A DNA stretch of 36,323 nt from contig JAFVTS010000033.1 in the NCBI GenBank assembly GCA_017503105.1, positions 1 to 36,323 of the forward strand. Direction: 5' to 3'. The notes beneath the pieces were generated by a model. It was given only the letters and a program-made list of their open reading frames with translations. It was not told where the DNA came from and ran no database searches. Shown here piece by piece: positions 1 through 8,351 of the stretch. Within the stretch, counting starts at the first letter, position 1. Every line of letters begins with the position of its first letter. This stretch comes from Clostridia bacterium (GTDB lineage Bacteria > Bacillota > Clostridia > Oscillospirales > CAG-272). A program made the position numbers and the translations under genes.

Positions 1-2
1 AA

Positions 3-488
3 ATTCTGTTTTTCGTAATTCTTTACCTGCTTGCGTTCGTCTTTACGGGCGTGCCGTTTAAGATGCTTGGAGAAACGTGGAGCGGCACGGTTAAAAGGGT
101 CGAAATAACGGACGGCTTCGGTTTTATGAAAACGCCGGGTCGCTCGGGAATAGGACATATGTACCGTCAGAATGCCATCGCTTTGACCGTTGAGCGCGAC
201 GACGGTAAGATCGTAATTCATCCCGCACTTTCACTAAGCTCACCGGATGATCACACCCCATCTTTCTCGTATGAGCCTTATAACTTTGGTGAGATAGATA
301 TGCACGTTGACGATTACAGTGTCGGCGACAGAGTTTATAAGTACAGAGGCTTTGAGCATCTTTGCATCTATTCAAAAACGGGAGTGAGGACTTGCATCGT
401 CTGCGGTCAAATAAACCCGAAGGACGCTGAAAGATGCTGGGACTGCGACGAGCGGCTCGTTACCGATAAAACTTCGTTTTCAGAATAA
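3..488 (+). CDS. Partial membrane protein with C-terminal zinc ribbon (5' end outside window)
   Basis: The reading frame is open to the left edge of the window, so the true start is not visible; a GTG at 51 is only an internal possibility. The first visible residues (ILFFVILYLLAFVF) form a hydrophobic stretch that looks like the end of a transmembrane helix. A soluble region of about 130 residues follows, beginning with a small beta-rich segment (GTVKRVEITDGFGFM). The C-terminus has two Cys pairs, CIVCG and CWDCDE, spaced as in a zinc ribbon. I do not recognise the family. By architecture it is a membrane-anchored zinc-ribbon protein of unknown role. It converges on the M23 protein gene across a shared terminator. 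The reading frame is clear, but function is not. Confidence 0.75.
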   Translation: MLFFVILYLLAFVFTGVPFKMLGETWSGTVKRVEITDGFGFMKTPGRSGIGHMYRQNAIALTVERDDGKIVIHPALSLSSPDDHTPSFSYEPYNFGEIDMHVDDYSVGDRVYKYRGFEHLCIYSKTGVRTCIVCGQINPKDAERCWDCDERLVTDKTSFSE

Positions 489-490
489 AT

Positions 491-537
491 AAAATCATCC
501 CCTTTAAGCAAGTAAAAATGCTTGAAGGGGATTTTAT
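491..537. terminator. Bidirectional intrinsic terminator
   Basis: A 12-bp stem, CCCCTTTAAGCA (499-510) with TGCTTGAAGGGG (519-530), has one G-U pair and an 8-base loop. It is flanked by AAAAT on the left and ATTTTAT on the right, so it can stop transcription of both convergent genes ending at 488 and 567. Confidence 0.85.
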
Positions 538-566
538 ATTGGATCTTTTAAAGAAGTGCCTGCAGT

Positions 567-2558
567 TTACGCTTCTTCATTGGGAAGAGAATAGCACAGC
601 CAGATCACGCAGTCAAGCTCGCGCGTTATTCCCTCGCAGCTTAAAGTGATCTTAACGTGAATATCCGTCGCCCCCGTCACCTGCGAGAAGTCATACTCGA
701 TCAAAAATCCGCTTTGGTCTGACGTAATGATGCTTGCGTGCGGACTTTCAAGCGAGAAGCTCGCGGCAACGTCGCTTCCGTTTATAACCGTCACGTATTC
801 TTTGCTGATCTGCTCAGCTCTCGGGTCGGGGATGATCACGTACGTTATTCCGCTCTTCAGCCACTCGCTGCTTGCTATTGCCTCGTCAATTTTCTCATCG
901 GGGGTCAGTACATCCTCGGGCGGAAGACCCACAAACTCGGGCTTTACCGCGTTACCGCTCGGATCTTTTATCGCAAAGTGCAGATGGTAACCCTCGAATA
1001 TCTCCATAATCGCGCTTGCACCGACAAAGCCCACGACTTCGCCTGTTTTTATGAACTCTCCCTGCGAAACGGGGAAGTTTTCATCAAGGCACTGATAAAG
1101 ATATTTATAACCGAAGCGGTCGGTCACCTCGACCGTAAAGCCGTAATGATCGTCGCAATAAACATTCGTGACCACGCCGTCCGACATAGAATAGACGCAT
1201 CTTCCCTCGGGCGCCTCAATATCCACACCCATATGAAGTGTCATACTGTTCGTCGTGGCGTTGTGCACGGGCTCTTCGGAATAGTCCTTGATCACCGTCC
1301 CGAGGGTCGGCTGCACGCCCGCAAGAGAGAAGAATTCCTCGCTGAATCTCTCCTCCGTCTTCGTCACGCCGCCGATGGTGTAAGAGTAGCTGATCTTGAT
1401 TTTGAATTTGCCGCGCGGAATGTTTTCAAAGGAAGTAACAAGACCCGCGGATGATTTTACGGGAGTGCCGTCCAAATTTACGAGCTCCGTTTTTATCGGG
1501 GTGGCAAAGCCGTTTTTCCTTTGTATTTCAAAATAAACCGTGTCAGCCTCTGTTTTTGTGAAGATCGGAACGATGGCGGGGTCGCACGAAAATTCCGCAG
1601 AATACAAAACGTGAACGTCCTCGCCCGCACCGTCGTAAGCATCAAAGACTGCCGCTATAATTAAGGTGTACTCGCCGTCAAAGCCAAGTCCCGTGAAGTT
1701 GAACGCCTTTGCCTCTCCCACGCTAAGCTCGTGCTTTTCAATAAGCGCGTCTCCGTCATAAAGAATAACGTATGCGTGACCGCCGACCTTTTCAATAAGC
1801 GCGTGAGGATCGAGTATCTTTCCTGTAAACGAGATGAAATCCGCACCGAGGTTAAGATCTCCGACCTCTGCCGTCGGTTGCTCTTTGTCGTAGATTCCTA
1901 CGCTTACGGTACGCTCGCCGTCGATCTTGACGTCTTTGATTTTTTCTCCGTGAACGTATTTTATAGCGTCGATGGTATAGGAGATAAGCCCCGATATGTC
2001 GCCTACGTTTACCTTAAGGACTATATTTTCCATATCCGAACCGGGCTCAAACATATACGAGCTGTATTTGTTTCCGTTAAGAGTGAAGGATAGTATCTCC
2101 AAATCGTCGGGGTTGTCAAAATTGACGGTTATATATATATCCTCCCCGGGATATGCGTAATACAGCGACCTCTCGGGATTGACCGAAAGATCTTTCTTCA
2201 ATTTTTCCTTAACCTTGTCCTTGTCCTTAGAAAGCAAGAGCAGCTCGGTGCCGTCGCCCGAGAACGGGGATTCGTTGCTGACGGTCATTCCCGTGTAGAC
2301 GGGAACGTTTTCTTGCGTCGCGGTTATTCCGCCGCCCGTTCCGCCGCCCGGTCCTTCGTCGGACGGTAATAAAAGGAATGGAAGGAGTGCTGAAACGAAT
2401 ATCAGGACAGCCGCGGCACAGCTTGCGGCGGATATGTATATCCTTTTTCTCTTCTTAAGCCTTGCACCTGCGGATACTCTATCTTTCGTGGCTTCGTTTA
2501 TATAAGAGTCCGATATGGAGGAGATTATATCGATCCTTAAATTTTCTCGGTCTTTCAT
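567..2558 (-). CDS. Single-pass membrane protein with extracellular M23 (LytM-type) peptidase domain, coupled to ECF sigma factor
   Basis: The 663-residue protein has a short basic cytoplasmic N-terminus (1-39), one transmembrane helix (about 40-64), a Gly-rich linker, several beta-sandwich/Ig-like stretches (about 130-410) and an M23 domain (about 420-540). The zinc and catalytic motifs of LytM peptidases are present: HxxxD at H442-D446 and HxH at H525/H527, so the domain looks competent to cleave peptidoglycan cross-links. A beta-sandwich tail of about 100 residues follows. The start ATG overlaps the stop of the upstream sigma gene (ATGA), indicating translational coupling. By position, genes after such clostridial ECF factors often encode membrane anti-sigma-like proteins. 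Here the cytoplasmic segment is short, so an anti-sigma role is inference. The peptidase domain is well supported. Confidence 0.88.
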   Translation of the reverse strand: MKDRENLRIDIISSISDSYINEATKDRVSAGARLKKRKRIYISAASCAAAVLIFVSALLPFLLLPSDEGPGGGTGGGITATQENVPVYTGMTVSNESPFSGDGTELLLLSKDKDKVKEKLKKDLSVNPERSLYYAYPGEDIYITVNFDNPDDLEILSFTLNGNKYSSYMFEPGSDMENIVLKVNVGDISGLISYTIDAIKYVHGEKIKDVKIDGERTVSVGIYDKEQPTAEVGDLNLGADFISFTGKILDPHALIEKVGGHAYVILYDGDALIEKHELSVGEAKAFNFTGLGFDGEYTLIIAAVFDAYDGAGEDVHVLYSAEFSCDPAIVPIFTKTEADTVYFEIQRKNGFATPIKTELVNLDGTPVKSSAGLVTSFENIPRGKFKIKISYSYTIGGVTKTEERFSEEFFSLAGVQPTLGTVIKDYSEEPVHNATTNSMTLHMGVDIEAPEGRCVYSMSDGVVTNVYCDDHYGFTVEVTDRFGYKYLYQCLDENFPVSQGEFIKTGEVVGFVGASAIMEIFEGYHLHFAIKDPSGNAVKPEFVGLPPEDVLTPDEKIDEAIASSEWLKSGITYVIIPDPRAEQISKEYVTVINGSDVAASFSLESPHASIITSDQSGFLIEYDFSQVTGATDIHVKITLSCEGITRELDCVIWLCYSLPNEEA

Positions 2559-3142
2559 ATGCTGACGCCCTCCTTTTTAAGCGCGCATTTAAGCTCGCTC
2601 CTTAGTTTTTCAAGCTCACGGTAAACCGTCTTCTGACTGACGGAGAGCATTTTTGCAATAGTAGTTACCTTGTCGCAGTAATAGTACCTGCAAATAAAAA
2701 TAAAGCGTTGTCTTTTCGTTATACTCCCGAGGAAGCTGTTAAGAACACGCACGGTCTCCTTCATCGCGATATCCTCGACTATGTCCGCCTCCCCCGAGAC
2801 GATAGTATCTCCGAGCTCCTCCATAGAAACGACAAGCTCCGAGCTTATCCTCTTCTTTGCTTTGCTTTTTCTGTACCTTGAAACGGAAACGTCACGCATT
2901 ATTTTCGATAAAAACATCTGCAGATAAGTCGGACGCTCGGGCGGTATCCTGTTCCACGTTGTAAAATATGTGTCGTTAAGACACTCTTCGCTGTCAAAGC
3001 GATCGTTCAGAATATTATTCCCGATCGTGAAAAGGTAAGCTCCGTATTTACGCCCCGTCGCGTTTATAGCTCCCTCGTCCCTTTCGAAATAAAGCTCTAT
3101 GATGTCGCCGTCCGACAGTCTGTCGCTCTTATTAGAATTCAT
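2555..3142 (-). CDS. ECF-type RNA polymerase sigma factor
   Basis: A 195-residue sigma-70 family protein. Region 2 lies at about 30-100 (YLFTIGNNIL, CLNDTYFTTWNRIPP, then a basic SRYRKSKAKK stretch) and region 4 at about 135-190, with a helix-turn-helix (TTIAKMLSVSQKTVYRELEKLRSEL is spread over its last part). Regions 1 and 3 are missing, as expected for ECF factors. The ATG at 3142 follows a strong site (AGGAGG at about 3147-3152). The stop overlaps the start of the membrane M23 gene by 4 bases, so the pair is co-translated. The likely role is to direct RNA polymerase to an envelope-related regulon in response to its membrane partner; the signal and regulon are not visible. The family is confident and the partner relationship is inferred. 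Confidence 0.92.
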   Translation of the reverse strand: MNSNKSDRLSDGDIIELYFERDEGAINATGRKYGAYLFTIGNNILNDRFDSEECLNDTYFTTWNRIPPERPTYLQMFLSKIMRDVSVSRYRKSKAKKRISSELVVSMEELGDTIVSGEADIVEDIAMKETVRVLNSFLGSITKRQRFIFICRYYYCDKVTTIAKMLSVSQKTVYRELEKLRSELKCALKKEGVSI

Positions 3143-3265
3143 AAGACCTCCTACACTTTTATAGTGCTTTTGTGCTCCACCTACTTTATATGCCGCATTT
3201 TTTGCGGAATTTTGTCGCGTTTCTCGAAAAAAATATCGGTTTTTAAAAAATATTTCTTAAATTAC

Positions 3266-3294
3266 ACTATATCACTATTTTTTTACTTTGTCAA
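3266..3294 (-). promoter_or_regulatory. Sigma-A type promoter for the sigma/M23 operon
   Basis: On the minus strand, TTGACA (3294-3289), a 17-bp spacer and TATAGT (3271-3266) match 11 of 12 consensus bases. The leader of about 115 nt contains a small hairpin, CCGCA/TGCGG (3193-3207). The operon therefore has a housekeeping promoter; an additional self-recognised ECF promoter was not identified. Confidence 0.8.
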
Positions 3295-3350
3295 ATCTTG
3301 TGCGCGCGACCCTTGATTAAATTAAGATCGTTAAAATAAACACGATTTTG

Positions 3351-3379
3351 TTGACATTTACAAAAAAATGTAGTATACT
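3351..3379 (+). promoter_or_regulatory. Consensus promoter of fhs
   Basis: TTGACA (3351-3356), a 17-bp spacer and TATACT (3374-3379). The start site should lie near 3386, giving a leader of about 30 nt with no room for a riboswitch. Confidence 0.85.
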
Positions 3380-3415
3380 TAATAAGTAATTATATGAAAG
3401 CAAAGGAGAAACGAA

Positions 3416-5089
3416 ATGCTCACAGATATTGAAATCGCTCAAAACGCAAAACCGAAGCACATTCTTGAAATCGCCAAGGCGGCCGGAATCGACGAAAAAT
3501 ACGTCGAGCTTTACGGAAGCAATAAAGCAAAGCTTGACCTTTCTATCTTAAATGAAAACGCGGGAAAGAAGGACGGCAAGCTCGTTCTCGTCACCGCTAT
3601 AACCCCCACTCCCGCAGGAGAGGGAAAGACCACGACCACGATAGGTCTTGCAGACGGTCTTAAGAGAATAGGCAAGAACGTTGCCGTCGCTCTCCGTGAG
3701 CCCTCTCTCGGTCCCGTTTTCGGTGTCAAGGGCGGTGCCGCAGGCGGCGGATACGCTCAGGTCATTCCTATGGAGGATATAAACCTTCACTTCACGGGTG
3801 ACTTCCACGCAATAGGCGCGGCTAACAACCTTCTTGCCGCAATGCTTGATAACCATATTTACCAGGGCAACAGCCTCAACATCGACCCTCGCAGAATTAC
3901 TTGGAAGAGATGCGTTGATATGAACGACCGTCAGTTAAGATTCGTCACCGACGGACTTGGCGGCAGAGTAAACGGAGTGCCGCGTGAGGACGGATACGAC
4001 ATCACGGTCGCATCCGAGATTATGGCTGTGCTTTGCCTCTCTTCTTCTATAACCGATCTTAAGGCAAGACTTGCACGTATTATCGTGGGCTACACCTACG
4101 ACGAGCGCCCCGTAACTGCGGGCGATCTTAAGGCTGAGGGTGCTATGACCGCGCTTCTCAAGGATGCTCTTAAGCCGAACCTCGTTCAGACCCTTGAAGG
4201 CACGCCCGCGTTCGTTCACGGCGGTCCCTTCGCAAATATCGCTCACGGCTGTAACTCGGTCATCGCAACCAAGACGGCTATAAAGACTGCCGATTACGCT
4301 ATCACCGAGGCGGGCTTCGGCGCGGATCTCGGTGCGGAGAAGTTCCTTGACATCAAATGCCGTATGGCGGGTCTTACTCCCGACGCCGTAGTTATCGTAG
4401 CGACCGTAAGAGCGCTTAAAATGCACGGCGGTCTTGCAAAGACCGAGCTCGGCTCCGAGAACCTTGAAGCGCTCGGACGCGGTGTTCCAAACCTTCTTCG
4501 CCACGTATCAAACATCAAGAACGTATATAAGCTCCCCTCCGTCGTGGCTATCAACCGTTTCCCCACCGACACGGACGCGGAGATAGAATTTATCATAGCT
4601 GAGTGCAAAAAGCTCGGCGTAAACGTAGTTCTCTCCACGGTTTGGGCAGAGGGCGGCAAAGGCGGCGAGGCTCTTGCGCGCGAGGTCGTAAGACTTTGCG
4701 AGGAGGAAAAGGGCGACTTCACCTTCGCTTACGAGCTTGACGGCACTATCGAGGACAAGATTGAGGCTGTTGTAAAGAAGGTCTACGGCGGCGTGGGAAT
4801 CAGCGTTCTTCCCGCGGCAAAGAAGCAGATCGCGGCACTCACCGCACTCGGCTTTGACAAAGCTCCCATCTGTATGGCAAAGACGCAGTATTCATTCTCC
4901 GACGACCCGACGAAGCTCGGTGCGCCCGAGGGCTTTACCGTCACCGTCAAGAACGTAAAGGTCTCCGCGGGTGCGGGATTCGTCGTAGTTCTTACGGGTG
5001 ATATTATGACGATGCCGGGACTTCCCAAGGTTCCCGCAGCAGAGAAGATCGACGTTGACGAAAACGGCAAGATAACGGGGCTCTTCTGA
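3416..5089 (+). CDS. fhs: Formate--tetrahydrofolate ligase
   Basis: Makes 10-formyl-tetrahydrofolate from formate, ATP and THF, feeding formate into purine synthesis and the one-carbon pool (and the methyl branch of acetogenesis in organisms that have it). The 557-residue length is the family norm. The ATP-binding P-loop [13 protein letters not shown] is visible near residue 65-77, followed by the typical [24 protein letters not shown] core in pieces and a conserved FTGDFHAI segment. The start ATG has an AAGGAG site 7 bases upstream. A terminator immediately follows the gene, so it is transcribed alone or with limited read-through into the pyrophosphatase gene. It is functionally linked to pflB/pflA downstream in the window, which generate formate. 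Confidence 0.98.
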   Translation: MLTDIEIAQNAKPKHILEIAKAAGIDEKYVELYGSNKAKLDLSILNENAGKKDGKLVLVTAITPTPAGEGKTTTTIGLADGLKRIGKNVAVALREPSLGPVFGVKGGAAGGGYAQVIPMEDINLHFTGDFHAIGAANNLLAAMLDNHIYQGNSLNIDPRRITWKRCVDMNDRQLRFVTDGLGGRVNGVPREDGYDITVASEIMAVLCLSSSITDLKARLARIIVGYTYDERPVTAGDLKAEGAMTALLKDALKPNLVQTLEGTPAFVHGGPFANIAHGCNSVIATKTAIKTADYAITEAGFGADLGAEKFLDIKCRMAGLTPDAVVIVATVRALKMHGGLAKTELGSENLEALGRGVPNLLRHVSNIKNVYKLPSVVAINRFPTDTDAEIEFIIAECKKLGVNVVLSTVWAEGGKGGEALAREVVRLCEEEKGDFTFAYELDGTIEDKIEAVVKKVYGGVGISVLPAAKKQIAALTALGFDKAPICMAKTQYSFSDDPTKLGAPEGFTVTVKNVKVSAGAGFVVVLTGDIMTMPGLPKVPAAEKIDVDENGKITGLF

Positions 5090-5100
5090 TAAAAATAAGT

Positions 5101-5128
5101 AAAAGCGCGACCCCGTGTCGCGCTTTTT
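5101..5128 (+). terminator. Intrinsic terminator after fhs
   Basis: A perfect 11-bp stem, AAAAGCGCGAC (5101-5111) with GTCGCGCTTTT (5117-5127), has a 5-base loop and ends in a T tract. It lies between fhs and the next gene, whose ribosome site starts about 18 bases later. Confidence 0.88.
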
Positions 5129-5157
5129 GAAATAAATCAAGCGTTTGGAGAATAAAA

Positions 5158-5730
5158 ATGAAGCTTATTATCGCATCAAACAACAAGCATAAGATATATG
5201 AAATAAAGAAGATACTCGGAGAAAAGTTTGAGGAAATAATCTCGATGCGCGAGGCAGGCATAGAGCACGAGACCGTTGAGGACGGTCAGACGTTTATGGA
5301 AAACGCTCTTAAAAAGGCGCGTGAAATGGCTGAAATTTCAGGCTTCGCCGCTCTTGCCGACGACAGTGGGATCTGCGCTCACGCCCTCGGTGACGCGCCG
5401 GGTATATTCAGCGCAAGATTTGCAGGGCACCACGGTGACGACGAGGCGAATAACGCTCTTCTTATGAAAAAGCTTGAGGATAAGGCAGACAGAGGCGCGC
5501 ATTACACCTGCGCTATGGCGCTCGTTTTCCCTGACGGCAGGGAGATTTGCGCCGAGGGGTATATGTACGGTGAGATAACGAAGGACCCTCGCGGAACGGC
5601 GGGATTTGGCTACGACCCGCTCTTCGTGCCGACGGGCGAGGTGCGCACCGTCGCCGAGATGACGGACGATGAAAAGAACGCGATAAGCCACAGGGCAAAC
5701 GCACTCGCAGAGCTTTTGAAAAAACTTTAA
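5158..5730 (+). CDS. rdgB: XTP/dITP diphosphatase (non-canonical purine NTP pyrophosphatase)
   Basis: A 190-residue cytosolic house-cleaning enzyme that hydrolyses dITP, ITP and XTP to monophosphates and pyrophosphate, keeping deaminated purines out of DNA and RNA. Family motifs are all present: SNNKHK near the N-terminus (residues 7-12), ALADDSGI (about 64-71), GFGYDPLF (about 148-155) and SHRANAL near the C-terminus. The length is typical. The ATG follows TTTGGAG at 5144-5150. It lies just downstream of the fhs terminator on the same strand; its own promoter is not obvious, so expression may depend partly on read-through. Confidence 0.95.
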   Translation: MKLIIASNNKHKIYEIKKILGEKFEEIISMREAGIEHETVEDGQTFMENALKKAREMAEISGFAALADDSGICAHALGDAPGIFSARFAGHHGDDEANNALLMKKLEDKADRGAHYTCAMALVFPDGREICAEGYMYGEITKDPRGTAGFGYDPLFVPTGEVRTVAEMTDDEKNAISHRANALAELLKKL

Positions 5731-5797
5731 GCGGCATCCGTGTGAAAATAGCACTCAAAAATGTCAACTAAAATTTACAAAACACGGAGATGCTAAA

Positions 5798-7054
5798 ATG
5801 AAAATCGAACGCATTTGTCGGCTCATTGACGAAAAAAAGACCGAACTTTTTGAGCTTCTTGGCTCTTTCGTAAGAATCAATTCCGAGAATTTTATGACTC
5901 GCGGAAACGAAAAGGAACTTGCGGAGTATATACACAAGCTTTGCCTTGATCTTGGACTTGAGTGTGAGCTTTACTCGCCGCTTGACGTGCCGGGATTTAA
6001 GGATCACCCCGACTACGTTGACGGACATAATCTTGAGAATAGACTTAACGTTACCGCGCGTTTTCGCGGTACAGAAGACAAAGATGGACTTATGCTTATG
6101 GGTCACTCGGACACGATGCCGATCGGCGACATAGATCAATGGAGCTTCGATCCGTTTTCGGGCGAGGTTCGCGACGGTTGTATATGGGGGCGCGGGGCTT
6201 GTGATGACAAGTACGCTCTTGCTACGGCATTGTTTATAATTAAGCTCTTAAAAGAAGAGGGCTTTGTACCAAAGAAAAACTTGCTGTTCAGCGCGTACTG
6301 CGATGAGGAGAACGGCGGTTCGCACGGCGCACTTGCCTCGGTGCTTAAATATCCTTGCGAGCGTATAGTCAATATGGACGGCAGAGACACGATATGGAAC
6401 TGTGCCTCGGGCGGTCAGGAAGCAAAGTTCTTCTTCCATGCAAAGGGTACTGTGGACAGCGTGCTTTTAGCAGCAAGAGGAATTTCTGTTGTGCTTGAGG
6501 AAATGGAGAGCTTTGCAAAGTCGAGAAAAGCAGAGCTTGAGGTAAATCCGTACTACACGGGCACGATAATTCCGAGCACATCACTTCGTTATATGGGTGT
6601 CAAGGCGGGTAATGCCGGCATGAACCTCGACAGAGGCGAAGTGCATTTCACCTATTACACCGATAAGACGAAAGAAGAGATCTTCCGCGAGTTTGCCGAG
6701 CTTGAGGAGCGGATCGCAAAGCGCTTTGAGCCGCTTGAGCTTGTTGTGGACGGCTTTGTTTCTCATACAAGATTTTTCCATTATACGCACATTGCTCCTG
6801 ACGATCAAGCCATTTTGGACTTTGTTGCGTCCGCAAAGGAAGCGACAGGCAACGAGCCCGAGGTTTGCGGTTCCTGTCTTTCTGATCTTTCTGTTATCAG
6901 CAAGTACGGCGGCGGAGCTGCATTTGCTTACGGAGCGGGAAGAGATTTTTCACTCCCGGGCGGTGCTCATCAGCCGGATGAATTTATTGAATGCGATGAA
7001 CTTGTAAAATACACAAAGAACATCGCCGCATACGTCCTTAAGACCCTCGGTTAA
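5798..7054 (+). CDS. M20 family metallopeptidase (PepV/Sapep-like dipeptidase)
   Basis: A 418-residue di-zinc peptidase of the M20 family. Metal ligands and catalytic residues are visible: H103 and D105 (GHSDTMP), bridging D136 (GACDDK), catalytic E170 and ligand E171 (CDEENG), D194 (NMDGRD) and a C-terminal His in GGAHQPDEF. A lid/dimerisation domain of about 190 residues sits between, as in PepV-type enzymes. It probably removes N-terminal residues from dipeptides in the cytosol; substrate range cannot be read from sequence. The start is supported by CGGAG at 5785-5789. The leader can fold so that this site pairs with GCATCCGTGT upstream. An imperfect hairpin follows the stop. Confidence 0.92.
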   Translation: MKIERICRLIDEKKTELFELLGSFVRINSENFMTRGNEKELAEYIHKLCLDLGLECELYSPLDVPGFKDHPDYVDGHNLENRLNVTARFRGTEDKDGLMLMGHSDTMPIGDIDQWSFDPFSGEVRDGCIWGRGACDDKYALATALFIIKLLKEEGFVPKKNLLFSAYCDEENGGSHGALASVLKYPCERIVNMDGRDTIWNCASGGQEAKFFFHAKGTVDSVLLAARGISVVLEEMESFAKSRKAELEVNPYYTGTIIPSTSLRYMGVKAGNAGMNLDRGEVHFTYYTDKTKEEIFREFAELEERIAKRFEPLELVVDGFVSHTRFFHYTHIAPDDQAILDFVASAKEATGNEPEVCGSCLSDLSVISKYGGGAAFAYGAGRDFSLPGGAHQPDEFIECDELVKYTKNIAAYVLKTLG

Positions 7055-7064
7055 AACGGTAAAA

Positions 7065-7098
7065 CAAAGAGCGGACAAGTTTCACCGTCCGTTCTTTG
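7065..7098 (+). terminator. Probable terminator after the M20 peptidase gene
   Basis: A 12-bp stem, CAAAGAGCGGAC (7065-7076) with GTCCGTTCTTTG (7087-7098), has one G-U pair. The downstream tract is not T-rich (CTTAACC), so efficiency is uncertain. Nothing else recognisable lies in the stretch 7099-7260. Confidence 0.55.
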
Positions 7099-7264
7099 CT
7101 TAACCAAAAATTCGTTTTATCAAAATATAATGTGAGACAAGACCGGTTTTATGGATGTTAGCCCCCACTTTACAGCGCGAAATGGAAGAAGTTCGGCACA
7201 CAAACTCCACCTCGCTGCTATTTTTCACAAACGCCACGGAATATATCCCCCACTTAAACAAAAA

Positions 7265-7285
7265 ATCGCCCTTTATCGGGGCGAT
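7265..7285 (-). terminator. Terminator overlapping the stop of the DMT transporter gene
   Basis: On the minus strand a 7-bp stem ATCGCCC/GGGCGAT (7285-7279 with 7271-7265) is followed by a T tract of six. It spans the TAA stop at 7275-7273. Confidence 0.75.
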
Positions 7286-8241
7286 CTTTCGGGAATGTTG
7301 AGCGGAGCTTCTTTATCCTCTTTTATTGAAATGTAGCTGACGCCTATCATTCTTATGAAAATGAGGCTAAGACCGATAAAATGATAGTAGCGGAGCTCCT
7401 CGCCGCCGAAGATGACGCCGACGGCGACCGTAACGAGAGTTGAAACACCCGCAAACGCTTCGGTCGTGGAGGTCCTGATCTTTGAAAGGGCGAAATTGTT
7501 CATTCCCGTCGCTATAACGGTTGAAAGCACTCCGAGAACGAAGAAGCCTATGAGATTTTCCGTGCTGAAGTACGGCTCAAAGTAGTTCAGAATATTACCG
7601 TTAATAATATGCCTCACCACGTTTATCGCGTTGAACGCAATGGCGCCTATCATACAGGAAACGTAAGTTATTTCCATAGGAGAGAAGCTCTTTGAGGATT
7701 TGCGTGAAAAGACTAAGAAGAGCGAGCCCGAAATGACCGTAAGCAGGAGCATAACTATTCCAAAAAACGTGTCTTTGCCCGACGACGTGTCTGTATTTAA
7801 GGCAATATATATTGAGCCGAAAATTCCCGCACCGAGCAGGATCTTTTGCACGAGGGTGCTGTTTTCCTTTAAAAAGATTATTTCGAAAATGCAAGTCGTT
7901 ATCGGCATAAGGGAGAGGATCACGGCTGCGGTGATGTTGGTCGTCATAGAGATCCCGAGGGTTTCGAAGAACATATAAAGCACAGGCTCGAAAAGCGCTG
8001 TCAGCAGTATCGTTTTCATCGCCCTTTTTCGTGGATTTTCTTTGAAGAAGTCTTTTATTCCAACGCTTATTTTTATGATGCGCACAGCCTTCAGGAGCCA
8101 CATAAACGCAAAGCTCATAAGAAATCTGAGCGCGAGCACGTCAAGCACGTCGGTGGATTCAGTCAGCTCACCCGTGAAGAATATCGTGCACCCGTATATG
8201 ACGCTTTTCAAAAATGAAAATATGTAAGCGAGAAATGACAT
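7273..8241 (-). CDS. DMT superfamily (EamA-type) membrane transporter
   Basis: A 322-residue protein with about ten predicted transmembrane helices arranged as two EamA-type halves. The repeated halves are visible as ITAAVILSLMPITTCIFEIIF in the first (with TTNIT before it) and STTEAFAGVSTLVTVAVGVIF in the second. A short charged tail (KEDKEAPLNIPERSPR) ends it. Such proteins export metabolites, amino acids or toxic small molecules across the inner membrane; the substrate is unknown. The start is at 8241 with a modest CAGAGG site about 11 bases upstream. It is divergent from an AraC regulator, with GCATAT half-sites in between, so control by that regulator is likely but inferred. Confidence 0.88.
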   Translation of the reverse strand: MSFLAYIFSFLKSVIYGCTIFFTGELTESTDVLDVLALRFLMSFAFMWLLKAVRIIKISVGIKDFFKENPRKRAMKTILLTALFEPVLYMFFETLGISMTTNITAAVILSLMPITTCIFEIIFLKENSTLVQKILLGAGIFGSIYIALNTDTSSGKDTFFGIVMLLLTVISGSLFLVFSRKSSKSFSPMEITYVSCMIGAIAFNAINVVRHIINGNILNYFEPYFSTENLIGFFVLGVLSTVIATGMNNFALSKIRTSTTEAFAGVSTLVTVAVGVIFGGEELRYYHFIGLSLIFIRMIGVSYISIKEDKEAPLNIPERSPR

Positions 8242-8281
8242 AGAAAGAGTACCTCTGTTTTTGAATTTTACCTATATGATA

Positions 8282-8323
8282 GCATATAAAAATGGCATAT
8301 TCTTGCCAAAAACAGCGATATGC
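8282..8323. promoter_or_regulatory. Candidate AraC operator in the divergent intergenic region
   Basis: GCATAT occurs at 8282-8287 and 8295-8300 as a direct repeat 13 bp apart, and inverted as ATATGC at 8318-8323. The copies overlap a possible plus-strand promoter (TTGAAT 8261-8266, 18-bp spacer, TATAAA 8285-8290). The position between a regulator and a transporter is typical for a shared operator. Confidence 0.45.
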
Positions 8324-8351
8324 AAGTCATTTTTTGATATTAAGGAGGAGT

